Shown piece after piece: positions 5,095-5,143 of a stretch of 5,143 nt of DNA. The first letter of the stretch is position 1; each line of letters begins with the position of its first letter. Origin of the DNA: Vulcanimicrobiia bacterium (GTDB taxonomy: Bacteria > Vulcanimicrobiota > Vulcanimicrobiia > Vulcanimicrobiales > Vulcanimicrobiaceae); the NCBI GenBank assembly GCA_025451135.1, contig JANWKW010000192.1, positions 1-5,143 on the forward strand, read 5' to 3'. The notes under the pieces are model-generated. The model saw only the letters and a list, made by a program, of their open reading frames with translations, was not told where the DNA came from and ran no database searches. A program made the translations under genes and the position numbers.

Positions 5095-5143
5095 GCGCCG
5101 ACGCCGCCGCGTTCCGGCGGGCGATGCGGCACTACCCGACCGG
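5091..5143 (+). CDS. Flavin reductase-like protein, N-terminal fragment (truncated by window)
   Basis: ATG at 5091-5093 overlaps the methyltransferase stop as ATGA and opens a frame that reaches the window end. The 17 complete codons, MSADAAAFRRAMRHYPT, plus the start of a glycine codon, match the 'FRrAmg.fpTGV' opening of FMN-binding flavin reductase-domain proteins. Those use NAD(P)H to reduce flavin, often for a partner monooxygenase. Only the first helix is visible, so the assignment rests on a short motif and the partner is unknown. The overlap suggests co-expression with the methyltransferase. Confidence 0.6.
   Translation, partial: MSADAAAFRRAMRHYPT

Overview
This is a compact, strongly GC-rich bacterial chromosomal segment. 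Its genes are packed with 4-nt stop/start overlaps and convergent stop overlaps, it uses GTG and TTG starts (and possibly one CTG), and it carries no mobile element, repeat array or RNA gene that I can see. The content is housekeeping: proline and folate metabolism, thiol-redox chemistry, a LON-domain protein and a methyltransferase. It would suit a GC-rich, poorly characterised phylum such as Candidatus Eremiobacterota/Vulcanimicrobiota. That placement is a guess from style and gene mix, not something the sequence proves.

Layout. Positions 1-204 (+) hold the 3' end of a TldD/PmbA-family peptidase gene. It meets proC (201-986, -) tail to tail, and the two stops share one CTAG. Upstream of proC on the minus strand is an intrinsic terminator-like hairpin (1005-1043), then a possible 22-codon ORF (1069-1137). 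Next comes a tightly packed minus-strand cluster, in transcription order: an unrecognised ~94-aa protein (about 2867-2583), a membrane-anchored TlpA-like thioredoxin (2560-2030), and a membrane protein with a large domain between membrane segments (2033-1134). These genes are 22 nt apart and then overlap by 4 nt, and the possible small ORF overlaps the last one by 4 nt.

Divergent from this cluster is folD (2896-3753, +). Its tail overlaps that of a stand-alone LON substrate-binding-domain gene (4450-3740, -). Divergent from that gene is a class I SAM O-methyltransferase (4483-5094, +), whose stop overlaps the start of a gene (5091 to the window end) with a flavin-reductase-like N-terminus.

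How they fit together. TlpA and the membrane protein probably act together on the outer face of the membrane, in thiol reduction or perhaps cytochrome c maturation. FolD serves one-carbon metabolism and ProC makes proline. I find no obvious novel multi-gene system.

The points most worth a second look are four. The FolD has leucine where the family's catalytic YxxxK lysine should be, and it also lacks the PCTPxG loop. The proC leader has a terminator hairpin directly against the Shine-Dalgarno, preceded by a small ORF with clustered proline codons. The 94-aa gene has an excellent Shine-Dalgarno positioned only for a CTG start. That gene's product is itself unrecognised.
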